DNA of 64,000 nt from the NCBI RefSeq assembly GCF_021295095.1, contig NZ_JAJLQX010000001.1, positions 124,001 to 188,000 of the forward strand. The letters are read 5' to 3'. Within the stretch, counting starts at the first letter, position 1; every line of letters begins with the position of its first letter. Below are positions 53,969-62,298 of the stretch, one piece after another. The notes under the pieces are model-generated. The model saw only the letters and a program-made list of their open reading frames with translations. It searched no databases and was not told the DNA's origin. A program made the translations under genes and the position numbers. Origin of the DNA: Phocaeicola oris (GTDB lineage: Bacteria; Bacteroidota; Bacteroidia; Bacteroidales; Bacteroidaceae).

Positions 53969-54469
53969 ATGATTAAAAATGTAAGATTGATTTTTATTCT
54001 GTTACTCGCTACTTCAATCTTTTCCGTATCATTTATAGGAATAGATTCACATGTTGAAGGATTAAGTGTAGGAGATAAAGCCCCTTACTTTACTTTACAT
54101 GAGGACAATGGACATGATATGAACTTGAAGATGTTACAAGGCAATTTAGTTTTAGTTAGTTTTTGGGCTAGTTACGATGCTTCTTCAAGAATACAAAACG
54201 CTACATTAAGTCATGTCATTGGCAAAGCGGCCAATAGAATAAAAATGGTATCAGTCTCATTCGATGATTATGAGTCTATATTTAAGGAAGCAATAAAACA
54301 AGACAACATATCATCAGAGAACTGCTACTTAGTAAGAATTGATCGTTCTTCAGAACTTTACAAGACTTACAAAATTAGAAAAGGCTTTAGGAATTATCTC
54401 CTAAACGAGAGAGGAGAAATTGTAGCAAAAGATATTACTCCTTCTCAATTAAAGGCCTATTTTAACTAA
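53969..54469 (+). CDS. TlpA/thioredoxin-like protein lacking the CxxC motif
   Basis: A 166-residue periplasmic or membrane-anchored protein with an N-terminal hydrophobic segment (about residues 7-24) and a TlpA/AhpC-type thioredoxin fold: Val-Gly-Asp-Lys-Ala-Pro-Tyr-Phe-Thr-Leu (about 36-45) and Leu-Val-Leu-Val-Ser-Phe-Trp-Ala-Ser (about 61-69). Where the family has Trp-Cys-x2-Cys it reads Tyr-Asp-Ala-Ser-Ser, so no redox disulfide is possible. The only Cys in the domain is near residue 121. The ATG at 53969 is preferred to an in-frame TTG at 53945. It may be a structural or binding member of the fold. Confidence 0.8.
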   Translation: MIKNVRLIFILLLATSIFSVSFIGIDSHVEGLSVGDKAPYFTLHEDNGHDMNLKMLQGNLVLVSFWASYDASSRIQNATLSHVIGKAANRIKMVSVSFDDYESIFKEAIKQDNISSENCYLVRIDRSSELYKTYKIRKGFRNYLLNERGEIVAKDITPSQLKAYFN

Positions 54470-54497
54470 AAACTTGTTTTAAATAGTAATTTACGCG

Positions 54498-54535
54498 AAA
54501 GGGATTGGCCTCTTAATTGAGCCAATCCCTTTTTT
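54498..54535 (+). terminator. Intrinsic terminator between convergent genes
   Basis: A perfect 12-bp stem (AAAGGGATTGGC / GCCAATCCCTTT) with an 11-base loop. T runs on the right and A residues on the left allow use from both the TlpA-like gene and, on the other strand, gcvP. Confidence 0.9.
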
Positions 54536-54555
54536 ATAAGCTTTGTTTTATAGCA

Positions 54556-57402
54556 TTAGTTTATTTCACCGTATAAAGTAGTAATGAGGTTTCTATCTCC
54601 CCATGCGTCATCAACACGGGCAACATTAATCCAAAATTTATTATCGCGTACCGATTGAATTGGATATACAGCCTTTTCACGACTGTAACAATGATTCCAT
54701 TCGTTAGCAACAACTTCATATTCCGGATGAGGAGCATTTATAAGAACATTATCATCTTTATTAGCCTGACCATTCTTCACTTCCTGAATCTCTTTCCATA
54801 TACATTCCATCACGTCAACAAAGTTATTAAGCTCTGCCAAACTTTCACTTTCGGTAGGCTCAATCATCAAAGTGCCATGAACAGGGAATGAAAGAGTAGG
54901 AGCATGATAACCATAATCCATCAGACGTTTCGCGATATCAGCTTCACTAAAACCAACATCTTCATGTAAATTGCGGCAATCCAAAATCATTTCATGACCC
55001 ACATAGCCTGTTGCACCTGTATAAACAATACCGTATGTATCTTTAAGACAAGCAGCCAGATAGTTTGAACTAAGGATAGCAATTTTTGTTGCTTTTGTTA
55101 AACCTTCTGCTCCCAGCATGCTGATGTATCCGTATGCGATGGGAAGAATTCCTGCGCTTCCATAAGGAGCAGCAGCAACTTCATTTGTACTATCGCCGAA
55201 TAACGAATGCCCAGGTAAAAATGGAACAAGATGTTCTGATACACAAACCGGACCAACACCCGGACCACCACCACCGTGAGGGCTTGAGAATGTCTTATGT
55301 AAATTCAAATGGCAAACGTCAGCGCCAATATATCCAGGACTTGTCAATCCAACCTGTCCGTTCATATTAGCGCCATCCATATAGACTTGTGCGCCACAGC
55401 CGTGTATAATCTCACAAATCTTCTTTATCTCCGGTTCAAAGATACCATGAGTTGATGGATATGTAATCATTAACGCAGCAAGATTCTCCTTGTTCTCTTC
55501 TGCTTTCTTCTTTAAGTCTTCAACATCAACATTCCCTTTTTCATCGCAAGCACATGTAAGAGTTGTGAATCCGCACTGAACTGCAGAAGCCGGATTTGTT
55601 CCGTGAGCAGATGCGGGAATAAGAATGATATTGCGATGGCTTTGACCGATATGTTCAAGATATGAGCGGATGATGCGAAGTCCGGTATATTCACCGGCAG
55701 CTCCTGAGTTTGGTTGGAATGTAATACCGGAAAAGCCGGTTATTACTTTTAACTGTTCTGCCAGATTATGAATTAAAGTTTGATAACCTTGTGCCTGATC
55801 TATTGGAACTAATGGATGCATGCCCATCCAACCAAGATTGCTCAGCGCAATCATTTCAACAGCAGGATTACATTTCATAGTACAAGAGCCCAATGAAATC
55901 ATAGAATGAGCCAATGAAATATCTTTCCTTTCCAAACGTTTAATGTAGCGCATCATCTCTGTCTCAGTGTGATATTTCCGGAATACCTCATGAGTTAAGT
56001 AGGCAGACTTACGACACAACGCTCCTTTATAAGAAACAAAAGGAACATCAGTTACTTCCTGAACTTCTTTTTCGGCAGCGATCGAGAAAATAGCAATCAG
56101 CTGATTAACATCTTTCATGTTTGTTGTCTCATCAATGCTTAAACCAACGTCACCATTATCAAAGTAACGAAGATTCACCTCTTTACTTAAGGCAATGGTA
56201 CGCAACTCCTGAGCTGTTACTGTTTCAGGAAGACTGAAACGAAGTGTATCGAAGAAGTCTTCATTACGCTGTTTATATCCCAGATGAGTTAAAGTCTGAT
56301 TAAGCAGTACTGCAATGCTATGAATACGTTCTGCAATAGTCTTAATACCTTCCGGTCCGTGGTAAACGGCATAGAAACCAGCCATTACCGCTAACAGTGC
56401 CTGAGCAGTACAGATATTTGAAGTCGCACGCTCACGTTTGATATGCTGCTCACGAGTCTGTAAAGCCATACGATAACAAACTTTACCATACTTATCTTTC
56501 GATTTGCCTATGATTCGTCCCGGCATTTGACGCTTGAATTCTTCACGTGTCGCAAAGTATGCTGCTGATGGACCGCCATAGAATAAAGGTATACCCAAGC
56601 GTTGTGTACTGCCAAATACAATATCAGCATCCCATTCTCCCGGAGGAGTGAGTAATGCCAAACTTAAGATATCGGCTGCAACTGCAACTTTGCATTCTGA
56701 ATGATGTGCTTTTTCTACAAACGATTTATAATTCTCAACACTTCCATCACTGTTCGGATACTGAATAATGCAACCGAAGACGTCGGGTGTGAACTCGAAT
56801 GTTTTATAATTGCCAAATACTAAATTAATTCCCTGAGGAATAGCACGTGTAGATAACACGGCAATAATCTGAGGGAATACATTCTCATCTACAAACAAGG
56901 TATTTGCACCTGCTTTTTGCTGAGTACGACTACGAAGACTGTGCATCATGGTCATAGCTTCAGCTGCTGATGTAGCTTCGTCTAATAGAGAACAGTTGGC
57001 CAACGGCATGGCTGTTAAATCTGATACCACAGTCTGGAAATTAAGCAAAGCTTCCAAACGACCTTGTGAAATCTCTGTCTGATAAGGGGTATAAGAGGTG
57101 TACCAAACCGGATTCTCAAATACGTTACGCTGAATAACGGCAGGAGTAATAGTATCGTACCATCCCAAACCAATATAGGAAGTGTACAACTTATTCTGTG
57201 TGGCCAATTGCGCGATATGTTCCGTAAACTCTCTCTCAGTCATTGGCTCGGGCAATGACAAAGGATCCTTCAGACGGATATTTTCCGGAATAATCTTATC
57301 AATCAGTTCATCCAAACTGCTCACGCCAATTCTTTTTAGCATCACCGGAAGGTCGGCTTCCTGAATTCCGATATGTCTATCGGCCAATAAATCAGTTCTC
57401 AT
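54556..57402 (-). CDS. gcvP: Glycine dehydrogenase (decarboxylating) GcvP, P protein
   Basis: A 948-residue full-length fused P protein of the glycine cleavage system. The N-terminal half begins with Arg-His-Ile-Gly (residues 9-12) and has Tyr-Thr-Pro-Tyr-Gln-Thr-Glu-Ile-Ser-Gln-Gly (about 104-114). The C-terminal half has the PLP lysine in Asn-Leu-His-Lys-Thr-Phe-Ser-Ser-Pro-His-Gly-Gly-Gly-Gly-Pro-Gly (about 694-709). It decarboxylates glycine and passes the aminomethyl group to lipoylated GcvH; gcvH and gcvT are not in the window. It is the last gene of a DUF3298-rsmG-MBL-gcvP run with gaps of 22 bases or less. Confidence 0.97.
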   Translation of the reverse strand: MRTDLLADRHIGIQEADLPVMLKRIGVSSLDELIDKIIPENIRLKDPLSLPEPMTEREFTEHIAQLATQNKLYTSYIGLGWYDTITPAVIQRNVFENPVWYTSYTPYQTEISQGRLEALLNFQTVVSDLTAMPLANCSLLDEATSAAEAMTMMHSLRSRTQQKAGANTLFVDENVFPQIIAVLSTRAIPQGINLVFGNYKTFEFTPDVFGCIIQYPNSDGSVENYKSFVEKAHHSECKVAVAADILSLALLTPPGEWDADIVFGSTQRLGIPLFYGGPSAAYFATREEFKRQMPGRIIGKSKDKYGKVCYRMALQTREQHIKRERATSNICTAQALLAVMAGFYAVYHGPEGIKTIAERIHSIAVLLNQTLTHLGYKQRNEDFFDTLRFSLPETVTAQELRTIALSKEVNLRYFDNGDVGLSIDETTNMKDVNQLIAIFSIAAEKEVQEVTDVPFVSYKGALCRKSAYLTHEVFRKYHTETEMMRYIKRLERKDISLAHSMISLGSCTMKCNPAVEMIALSNLGWMGMHPLVPIDQAQGYQTLIHNLAEQLKVITGFSGITFQPNSGAAGEYTGLRIIRSYLEHIGQSHRNIILIPASAHGTNPASAVQCGFTTLTCACDEKGNVDVEDLKKKAEENKENLAALMITYPSTHGIFEPEIKKICEIIHGCGAQVYMDGANMNGQVGLTSPGYIGADVCHLNLHKTFSSPHGGGGPGVGPVCVSEHLVPFLPGHSLFGDSTNEVAAAPYGSAGILPIAYGYISMLGAEGLTKATKIAILSSNYLAACLKDTYGIVYTGATGYVGHEMILDCRNLHEDVGFSEADIAKRLMDYGYHAPTLSFPVHGTLMIEPTESESLAELNNFVDVMECIWKEIQEVKNGQANKDDNVLINAPHPEYEVVANEWNHCYSREKAVYPIQSVRDNKFWINVARVDDAWGDRNLITTLYGEIN

Positions 57403-57424
57403 ATTTATAGTTTTAATTGATTAT

Positions 57425-58063
57425 TTATCTTAAAAATGGATTATTCTTTTTCTCATAGCCAATAGTCGTAATATCACCATGACCGGGATAGACCACGGTA
57501 TTTTCCGGCAATACAAGCAGACGACTGCATATATGTTTACGTAATGAATCAAAGTCACCACCGGCAAAATCAGCTCGACCTACACTGCCATGAAACAATG
57601 AGTCTCCACTGAATAAGCAAGATTCTTCTTTACAATAATAAACCATACCTCCGGGAGAATGACCTGGAATATGGATGGCATCAAGTTGATGATTCCCAAA
57701 CTTAATTATATCTCCATCGTTTACATAGCCACCCAGCGGAACCATCTTATCTGGAAGTTCCACATCGAAGACTTTTGCTTGAGCATCAGCGTATTCCAAC
57801 CAAAATTCATCTTTTTGATTGGCTTCCGCCTTTAGTCCATAGGTATGGTAAAGAAACGGATTTCCAAAAATATGGTCAATATGCAAATGAGTATTTAGCA
57901 AATGCATCAAATTCAAGTTATTAGTATCAATATAATCCTTCAATGCTTGACGATCTTCTTCATAAAAACATCCGGCATCAATAATGACGGCTTCGTTTGT
58001 TTCATCGGAGAGTATATAACAGTTCTCCGGAAACATATTGAATTCAAATTTCTTTATCGTCAT
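57425..58063 (-). CDS. Metallo-beta-lactamase fold hydrolase, glyoxalase II-like
   Basis: A 212-residue MBL-fold enzyme with intact metal motifs: Asn-Thr-His-Leu-His-Ile-Asp-His (about residues 57-64), His-Ile-Pro-Gly-His-Ser-Pro-Gly (about 132-139), Phe-Ser-Gly-Asp-Ser-Leu-Phe (about 152-158) and Val-Tyr-Pro-Gly-His-Gly (about 194-199). It resembles hydroxyacylglutathione hydrolase-type thioesterases, but lacks the long GloB C-terminal helical domain. It lies 12 bases after rsmG and 22 before gcvP. Confidence 0.9.
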   Translation of the reverse strand: MTIKKFEFNMFPENCYILSDETNEAVIIDAGCFYEEDRQALKDYIDTNNLNLMHLLNTHLHIDHIFGNPFLYHTYGLKAEANQKDEFWLEYADAQAKVFDVELPDKMVPLGGYVNDGDIIKFGNHQLDAIHIPGHSPGGMVYYCKEESCLFSGDSLFHGSVGRADFAGGDFDSLRKHICSRLLVLPENTVVYPGHGDITTIGYEKKNNPFLR

Positions 58064-58075
58064 GACTGTTTAAGT

Positions 58076-58696
58076 TTATAAAGGTACATAAACTAATTTC
58101 TTAGTCTCAAAATAAGGTTCGGTAAACACAGTATTAATTTCAAAGGCAGTCGCAATCTTTTTTACAGGTAATATTTCTTGGTCGAGCTCACCTCCTTTTA
58201 AACAAATAACTCCGTTAGGGTAGGCATTAGAATCGGTCTTCAAAATATTCTTGCGCACAATTTTTATCAGGTCGGATAAAGGCATAACAGCACGACTGAC
58301 AATAAAGTTATACTTACCCTTCTCTTCCTCTCCGCGAATATGTGAACAAATTACGTTATTCAGCCCGATAGCATTCGCGACTTCTTGTGCAACCTTTACT
58401 TTTTTACCCGTTCCGTCAATAAGATGAAATTGAACATCAGGGTAATAGATGGCCAAAGGAATACCCGGAAAACCACCTCCTGTGCCGAAGTCAAGCACTT
58501 TTGTTCCGGAATGAAAACGGATAAACTTAGGTATTGCCAGAGAATGAAGCACATGGTGCTCATAAAGATTATCTATGTCTTTTCTGGAAATAACGTTTAT
58601 CTTACTGTTCCAGTCCTGATAAAGTGCATCAAGAGCAGCAAACTGTTGCTTTTGCTCATCAGTCAGATCGGGAAAATACTTCAAAATTTGTTCCAT
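58076..58696 (-). CDS. rsmG: 16S rRNA m7G527 methyltransferase RsmG
   Basis: A 206-residue class I methyltransferase. The SAM motif reads Val-Leu-Asp-Phe-Gly-Thr-Gly-Gly-Gly-Phe-Pro-Gly-Ile-Pro-Leu-Ala (about residues 68-83). The N-terminal Asn-Val-Ile-Ser-Arg-Lys-Asp and the later Val-Ser-Arg-Ala-Val-Met (about 133-138) are RsmG features. It methylates G527 of 16S rRNA; loss gives low-level streptomycin resistance in other bacteria. Its start shares one base with the stop of the DUF3298 gene. Confidence 0.95.
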   Translation of the reverse strand: MEQILKYFPDLTDEQKQQFAALDALYQDWNSKINVISRKDIDNLYEHHVLHSLAIPKFIRFHSGTKVLDFGTGGGFPGIPLAIYYPDVQFHLIDGTGKKVKVAQEVANAIGLNNVICSHIRGEEEKGKYNFIVSRAVMPLSDLIKIVRKNILKTDSNAYPNGVICLKGGELDQEILPVKKIATAFEINTVFTEPYFETKKLVYVPL

Positions 58697-59550
58697 CAGT
58701 TTTTTATCATGTATTTGCTGATTGCTGAGTACGGAAGAGTAATTTCCATACTTCCCTCTGCGTACGAACTAATATCATATCTGTTATATAAAAAAGTAAT
58801 GCCGTCAGCTCCAAGGATAAAATTATCAGGGACGAAGATATCTCCGTCATCATTGAAAAGAATTCCCTGTTCTTTCAAGTCATCAAAAGTTTTAATATTC
58901 ATATCTTTATGCTGTTCTGCTTTTACTTTTACCAATTCATCTTTTATCAGCGGAAGTAGCTGGTCTTTTGCTCCCGGAATAAACAGATCGTCAAGTGTTA
59001 GAAGCTTTCCTGTTTTTACATCAATACATAACCAAGTTGCTATCGTATTCGGATGAGCACCACCTCGATAGTCTGTAACTACTGATTTATAATTTAAAAT
59101 CCCTGCCTTGCCTTGCTCAACAGATGTTTCCTGATTGTATTCATAGTTATACCATGAAGGAATCTCATTGGCATCGCGGTTTAATTTTTGGTCTTCTTTA
59201 TATAATTCAGCTATTTCATCCTTATACGATGCAATGTAATTGTTATAATATAAATCTACCGCGCTTTGAGCATCGGTTACGTCCTCACTCAAACTAAGAA
59301 TCTGCTTACGAATAATATTATTGATAATTTTTGATATAGAATCGCCTGCTGACTCGTCTATATAGGAATACTTCAGTTTGAAGGTACAATGCGGAGCATT
59401 GGTCTGATCATTCAAATGATAAGTCTGTTCTTTCTCAATTGTTTTAAATGTATAGTTTACATTCTGTTCTTTCTTATTGCATCCTGCCAATAAAATTAAA
59501 AATAAAGCACATGGAAAAAGAACAGAGAGACATAATTTTGTTAATTTCAT
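58696..59550 (-). CDS. DUF3298/RsiV-like lipoprotein
   Basis: A 284-residue lipoprotein: type II signal ending Leu-Ala-Gly-Cys-Asn (Cys near residue 24), a DUF4163-like region with Cys-Thr-Phe-Lys-Leu-Lys-Tyr (about 55-61), and a DUF3298 domain (about 165-275: Thr-Asp-Tyr-Arg-Gly-Gly-Ala-His-Pro-Asn, then Asp-Val-Lys-Thr-Gly-Lys-Leu-Leu-Thr-Leu-Asp-Asp-Leu-Phe). The same domain in RsiV of Bacillus binds lysozyme, but no sigma factor gene is adjacent here, so I would not infer that role. First gene of the rsmG-gcvP unit. Confidence 0.85.
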   Translation of the reverse strand: MKLTKLCLSVLFPCALFLILLAGCNKKEQNVNYTFKTIEKEQTYHLNDQTNAPHCTFKLKYSYIDESAGDSISKIINNIIRKQILSLSEDVTDAQSAVDLYYNNYIASYKDEIAELYKEDQKLNRDANEIPSWYNYEYNQETSVEQGKAGILNYKSVVTDYRGGAHPNTIATWLCIDVKTGKLLTLDDLFIPGAKDQLLPLIKDELVKVKAEQHKDMNIKTFDDLKEQGILFNDDGDIFVPDNFILGADGITFLYNRYDISSYAEGSMEITLPYSAISKYMIKN

Positions 59551-59597
59551 CTTCTTTTTGGTTTTTAATAAGTATAATATGTTTTTTTACCTCTCTA

Positions 59598-59605
59598 CAA
59601 AGGTA
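59598..59605 (-). promoter_or_regulatory. TAnnTTTG promoter box for the DUF3298-gcvP unit
   Basis: On the minus strand TACCTTTG followed by TAGAG, 47 bases before the ATG at 59550. Confidence 0.65.
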
Positions 59606-59657
59606 AAACAACTTCATGAATTCACCCACGAAAAGACAAAAAATATCTTTTCTAAAT

Positions 59658-60278
59658 TTAGTAACCGAATGGAGTCTCACGCCCTTGATTCACCTCAATG
59701 CGAATACCAAATTTGCCATTATCCGATTTCATTTCGAAAGCACCTTTGAAGTTGTTGCGTTGCCATGGAAGTACTCCCGGATCGAATACTTTATATCCAT
59801 CGGCATTATACTGACCGTAAGTTGTCAGTTTCAATCCGTTAGACAAACGAAATGTCGCGCTTTGTAAAGAAGTAGGAGAGTGGTATTGATTCAGACCGCT
59901 TGAACCGTATAAACTGTGCATGGAATAGTCACGTCCGAATACAGTATGCGTATCTACTTTATCGTAGATGGTTTCCTTTCGGAAATAGATGGGGCTGTTT
60001 TGATTCGAAACAGAATAAACCGGCAACATCTCGTGCAGAGTGAGAGGAGAGATGAGTTGCATTTGTCGAGGTGCTAATATCTTATTATCCAATAGAAAGC
60101 CATCATTTAACTCCGTTACGCCTTCCAGTTCTTTTATTAAATTGCGCGAATCTATATCGTCGGGTATAATAATTTCTGCGTTATTCTTTGTTAATGTGGA
60201 ATCATTCTTTACGGGATTCTGTGCCAAAAGCCCCGATGAAATGGAACAAAACAACAAAAGAAGAATTATATTTTTCAT
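59658..60278 (-). CDS. Secreted hypothetical protein
   Basis: A 206-residue protein with a signal peptide (about residues 1-18, ending Leu-Leu-Ala-Gln), a low-complexity start (Asn-Asp-Ser-Thr-Leu-Thr) and a beta-rich body with several Tyr-Gly and Leu-Thr-Thr-Tyr-Gly segments; it ends Glu-Thr-Pro-Phe-Gly-Tyr. The upstream in-frame extension to 60602 runs through the divergent lipB gene and is not real, and the promoter box at 60356-60363 supports the start at 60278. No family recognised. Confidence 0.75.
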   Translation of the reverse strand: MKNIILLLLFCSISSGLLAQNPVKNDSTLTKNNAEIIIPDDIDSRNLIKELEGVTELNDGFLLDNKILAPRQMQLISPLTLHEMLPVYSVSNQNSPIYFRKETIYDKVDTHTVFGRDYSMHSLYGSSGLNQYHSPTSLQSATFRLSNGLKLTTYGQYNADGYKVFDPGVLPWQRNNFKGAFEMKSDNGKFGIRIEVNQGRETPFGY

Positions 60279-60355
60279 TTTAATATATCGTATTATATAT
60301 AGATTCGGAAATAGAATGAATGGTATCGGATTCCAAATCCTTCTTCCGAGCTTTT

Positions 60356-60363
60356 CAAAGTTA
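60356..60363 (-). promoter_or_regulatory. TAnnTTTG promoter box
   Basis: On the minus strand TAACTTTG followed by AAAAG, 77 bases before the ATG at 60278. Confidence 0.6.
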
Positions 60364-60426
60364 ATGTTTTTTTCTTGAGATGCCATACAACTTTTATTCT
60401 TTTTATTTTTCATTGTATTTATTACA

Positions 60427-60434
60427 TAATTTTG
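60427..60434 (+). promoter_or_regulatory. TAnnTTTG promoter box for lipB
   Basis: TAATTTTG followed by CTTCC, 30 bases before the lipB ATG and divergent from the box at 60356-60363. Confidence 0.6.
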
Positions 60435-60464
60435 CTTCCTTTGCCCGAAAAATAAAGTTTGATA

Positions 60465-61118
60465 ATGAAAATTGAAAATTGGGGAACAGTTCCTTATGCC
60501 GATGCATGGAACAGACAGAAGGATTTGTTCAGTGAATTGATTGATGCAAAACTCACAGGAAAACCATACACCAACCGGATGATTTTTGTAGAACATCCGC
60601 ATGTTTACACTTTGGGAAAGAGTGGTAAAGAAAAGAACATGTTATTGAATGAGAAGCAATTGGAAGCTGTTGGTGCTCAGCTCTATCATATTGATCGTGG
60701 TGGAGACATCACATATCATGGTCCCGGCCAACTTGTTTGTTATCCCATTCTTAATTTAGAAGATTATAACTTAGGGTTACGCGAATATATTTATTTACTG
60801 GAGGAAGCCGTCATTCGGGTTTGTGCTTCATACGGCATAGTTGCCGGGCGTGTAAAGGGCGCAACAGGCGTATGGATCGCTATCGGAACAAAGACTGAAC
60901 GGAAAATTTGTGCCATCGGCGTACGTGCCAGTCACTTTGTTACGATGCACGGATTGGCATTAAACGTGAATACCTATTTACGATACTTCGGATACATCAA
61001 TCCATGTGGTTTCATTGATAAGGGAGTTACTTCCATAGAAAAAGAAATCGGGCATTCTATCCCTTTGGAAGAAGTTCGTTTACGCTTACAAGTTGAGTTG
61101 ATGAACCGGATAAAGTAA
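60465..61118 (+). CDS. lipB: Octanoyltransferase LipB
   Basis: A 217-residue enzyme moving octanoate from acyl carrier protein to lipoyl domains. Motifs: Arg-Gly-Gly-Asp-Ile-Thr-Tyr-His-Gly-Pro-Gly-Gln (about residues 74-85), Gly-Arg-Val-Lys-Gly-Ala-Thr-Gly-Val-Trp (the catalytic-lysine region, about 133-142) and Asn-Pro-Cys-Gly-Phe with the catalytic Cys near residue 183. The start is the ATG at 60465; the TTG six bases earlier is not needed. Lipoylated targets include GcvH, the partner of the gcvP gene nearby, and 2-oxoacid dehydrogenases. Confidence 0.95.
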   Translation: MKIENWGTVPYADAWNRQKDLFSELIDAKLTGKPYTNRMIFVEHPHVYTLGKSGKEKNMLLNEKQLEAVGAQLYHIDRGGDITYHGPGQLVCYPILNLEDYNLGLREYIYLLEEAVIRVCASYGIVAGRVKGATGVWIAIGTKTERKICAIGVRASHFVTMHGLALNVNTYLRYFGYINPCGFIDKGVTSIEKEIGHSIPLEEVRLRLQVELMNRIK

Positions 61119-61159
61119 ATCTGTTATCTTATTATATAAGTTTTTTATGATGATGAACT

Positions 61160-61247
61160 AAGCACATCTCAATTGAGATTAACACGTATCTCAATTGAGA
61201 TGTGCATGAATCACAGTTGAGGTGCGATCGAATCACGCTCGTGATTA
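61160..61247. repeat. 22-bp-pitch palindromic array, four units
   Basis: Units begin at 61160, 61182, 61204 and 61226, each 22 bp. Units 1 and 2 share the perfect palindrome ATCTCAATTGAGAT; unit 3 has ATCACAGTTGAGGT and unit 4 the palindrome ATCACGCTCGTGAT. CACATCTCAATTGAGAT in unit 1 is the exact reverse complement of bases 61188-61204. It lies in the convergent gap between lipB and the CPBP protease. Pitch and dyad design match the other arrays, sequence does not. Confidence 0.85.
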
Positions 61248-61303
61248 GCTTAACCTATACTTATGAATTGTTTACTTTTCCTGAAGAAAAGGGCAATTCT
61301 TAT

Positions 61304-62134
61304 TTAAAGTGTTTTAGTTTCTGATCTCAATCGTAAGTTATATCTCCACCAGACATAAAGTGCTATTGCTAATCCTAAAACAGCTGCTATGATAGATGCT
61401 TCGGGACCGAAAGCTCCACCGGTAATGACTTCAGAACCTTTCACTTCAGCAGTGATGATACTGATACTATCCACATTACCCGATACAGGGAAACCGAGAA
61501 CCGGACCTTCCATCACATTCCATGCCCAATGAATTCCGATAGGCAACCAGAGAGTTCCACTGGCTTTATAGCATACACCCAATAAAAGCCCTGCTTCTAT
61601 AGCTATCGCCACAGCTCCCCAAAGAGTGACGCCTTCATTTCCAAGATGAACCAATCCGAAGAATAAAGCGGATACCAAAAGTGCCCAAATGGTATTCCAT
61701 TTCTTGTCTATCAATCGGAAAACAATTCCTCTGAAAAGAATTTCCTCCGAGGCAGCGACAATGAAAAATTGAGATAACTGAGAAAAGAATACATTATTGA
61801 ATGAGGTATCGGTAACATGATAACTACCTATTATAAACATAATTCCTGTAACAATCAGGAAGAAAAATATGCCGACCGACAAGCCTTTTAACATATCAGA
61901 TACTAATTTATTCATTGGTAATGTCTTCGACCACGTATGTTCAAATGCTCGAATTAACAGTTCATAAATAAGAAGCATTATGATACCATAAACAATGCCG
62001 AAAGGTATGGTTAAATGAAGCCACGGTATAGATTCAAAAATGATTGTACCAAGTCCATAAAGAAAGAAAAACAATATAAAGCCACCTATTAAAAGCAAAA
62101 TCACTTTCCACCAAGCAGAAGTTCGAATATTCAT
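61304..62134 (-). CDS. CPBP-family intramembrane protease
   Basis: A 276-residue membrane protein with about eight helices and the CPBP (Abi/Rce1-like) motifs: Ala-Ser-Glu-Glu-Ile-Leu-Phe-Arg-Gly (about residues 131-139, the catalytic Glu-Glu-x3-Arg), Phe-Phe-Gly-Leu-Val-His-Leu (about 161-167) and His-Trp-Ala-Trp-Asn (about 207-211). These are glutamic endopeptidases or prenyl-protein-type proteases; substrates in Bacteroidetes are unknown. Confidence 0.9.
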   Translation of the reverse strand: MNIRTSAWWKVILLLIGGFILFFFLYGLGTIIFESIPWLHLTIPFGIVYGIIMLLIYELLIRAFEHTWSKTLPMNKLVSDMLKGLSVGIFFFLIVTGIMFIIGSYHVTDTSFNNVFFSQLSQFFIVAASEEILFRGIVFRLIDKKWNTIWALLVSALFFGLVHLGNEGVTLWGAVAIAIEAGLLLGVCYKASGTLWLPIGIHWAWNVMEGPVLGFPVSGNVDSISIITAEVKGSEVITGGAFGPEASIIAAVLGLAIALYVWWRYNLRLRSETKTL

Positions 62135-62160
62135 AATAACATACCTTTAAAATAACGACA

Positions 62161-62168
62161 CAAAAATA
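62161..62168 (-). promoter_or_regulatory. TAnnTTTG promoter box for the CPBP protease
   Basis: On the minus strand TATTTTTG followed by TGTCG, 26 bases before the ATG at 62134. Confidence 0.6.
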
Positions 62169-62249
62169 AATAATATCAATGAGTAAACGGAATATGTTCT
62201 CGGAATTATTAATTTGTTTATAAGTAGAAATGAAAGTGAAATAAAATAA

Positions 62250-62280
62250 AAAGGAGGTTTGCTCATGGCACACCTCCTTT
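62250..62280 (-). terminator. Intrinsic terminator of the TPR gene
   Basis: A stem AAAGGAGGT / ACCTCCTTT with a 13-base loop; on the minus strand it is followed by TTTTTATTTTATTT. It lies 18 bases after the stop of the 62299-63990 gene. Confidence 0.85.
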
Positions 62281-62298
62281 CAATATATTGAATAATAA

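Noticed and set aside
58385-59056. A 223-codon open frame on the plus strand
   Set aside because: It lies antisense over rsmG and the DUF3298 gene and has no recognisable domain.
60279-60602. N-terminal extension of the secreted protein through the lipB start
   Set aside because: The extension overlaps lipB and its promoter antisense, and a signal peptide begins exactly at the ATG at 60278.
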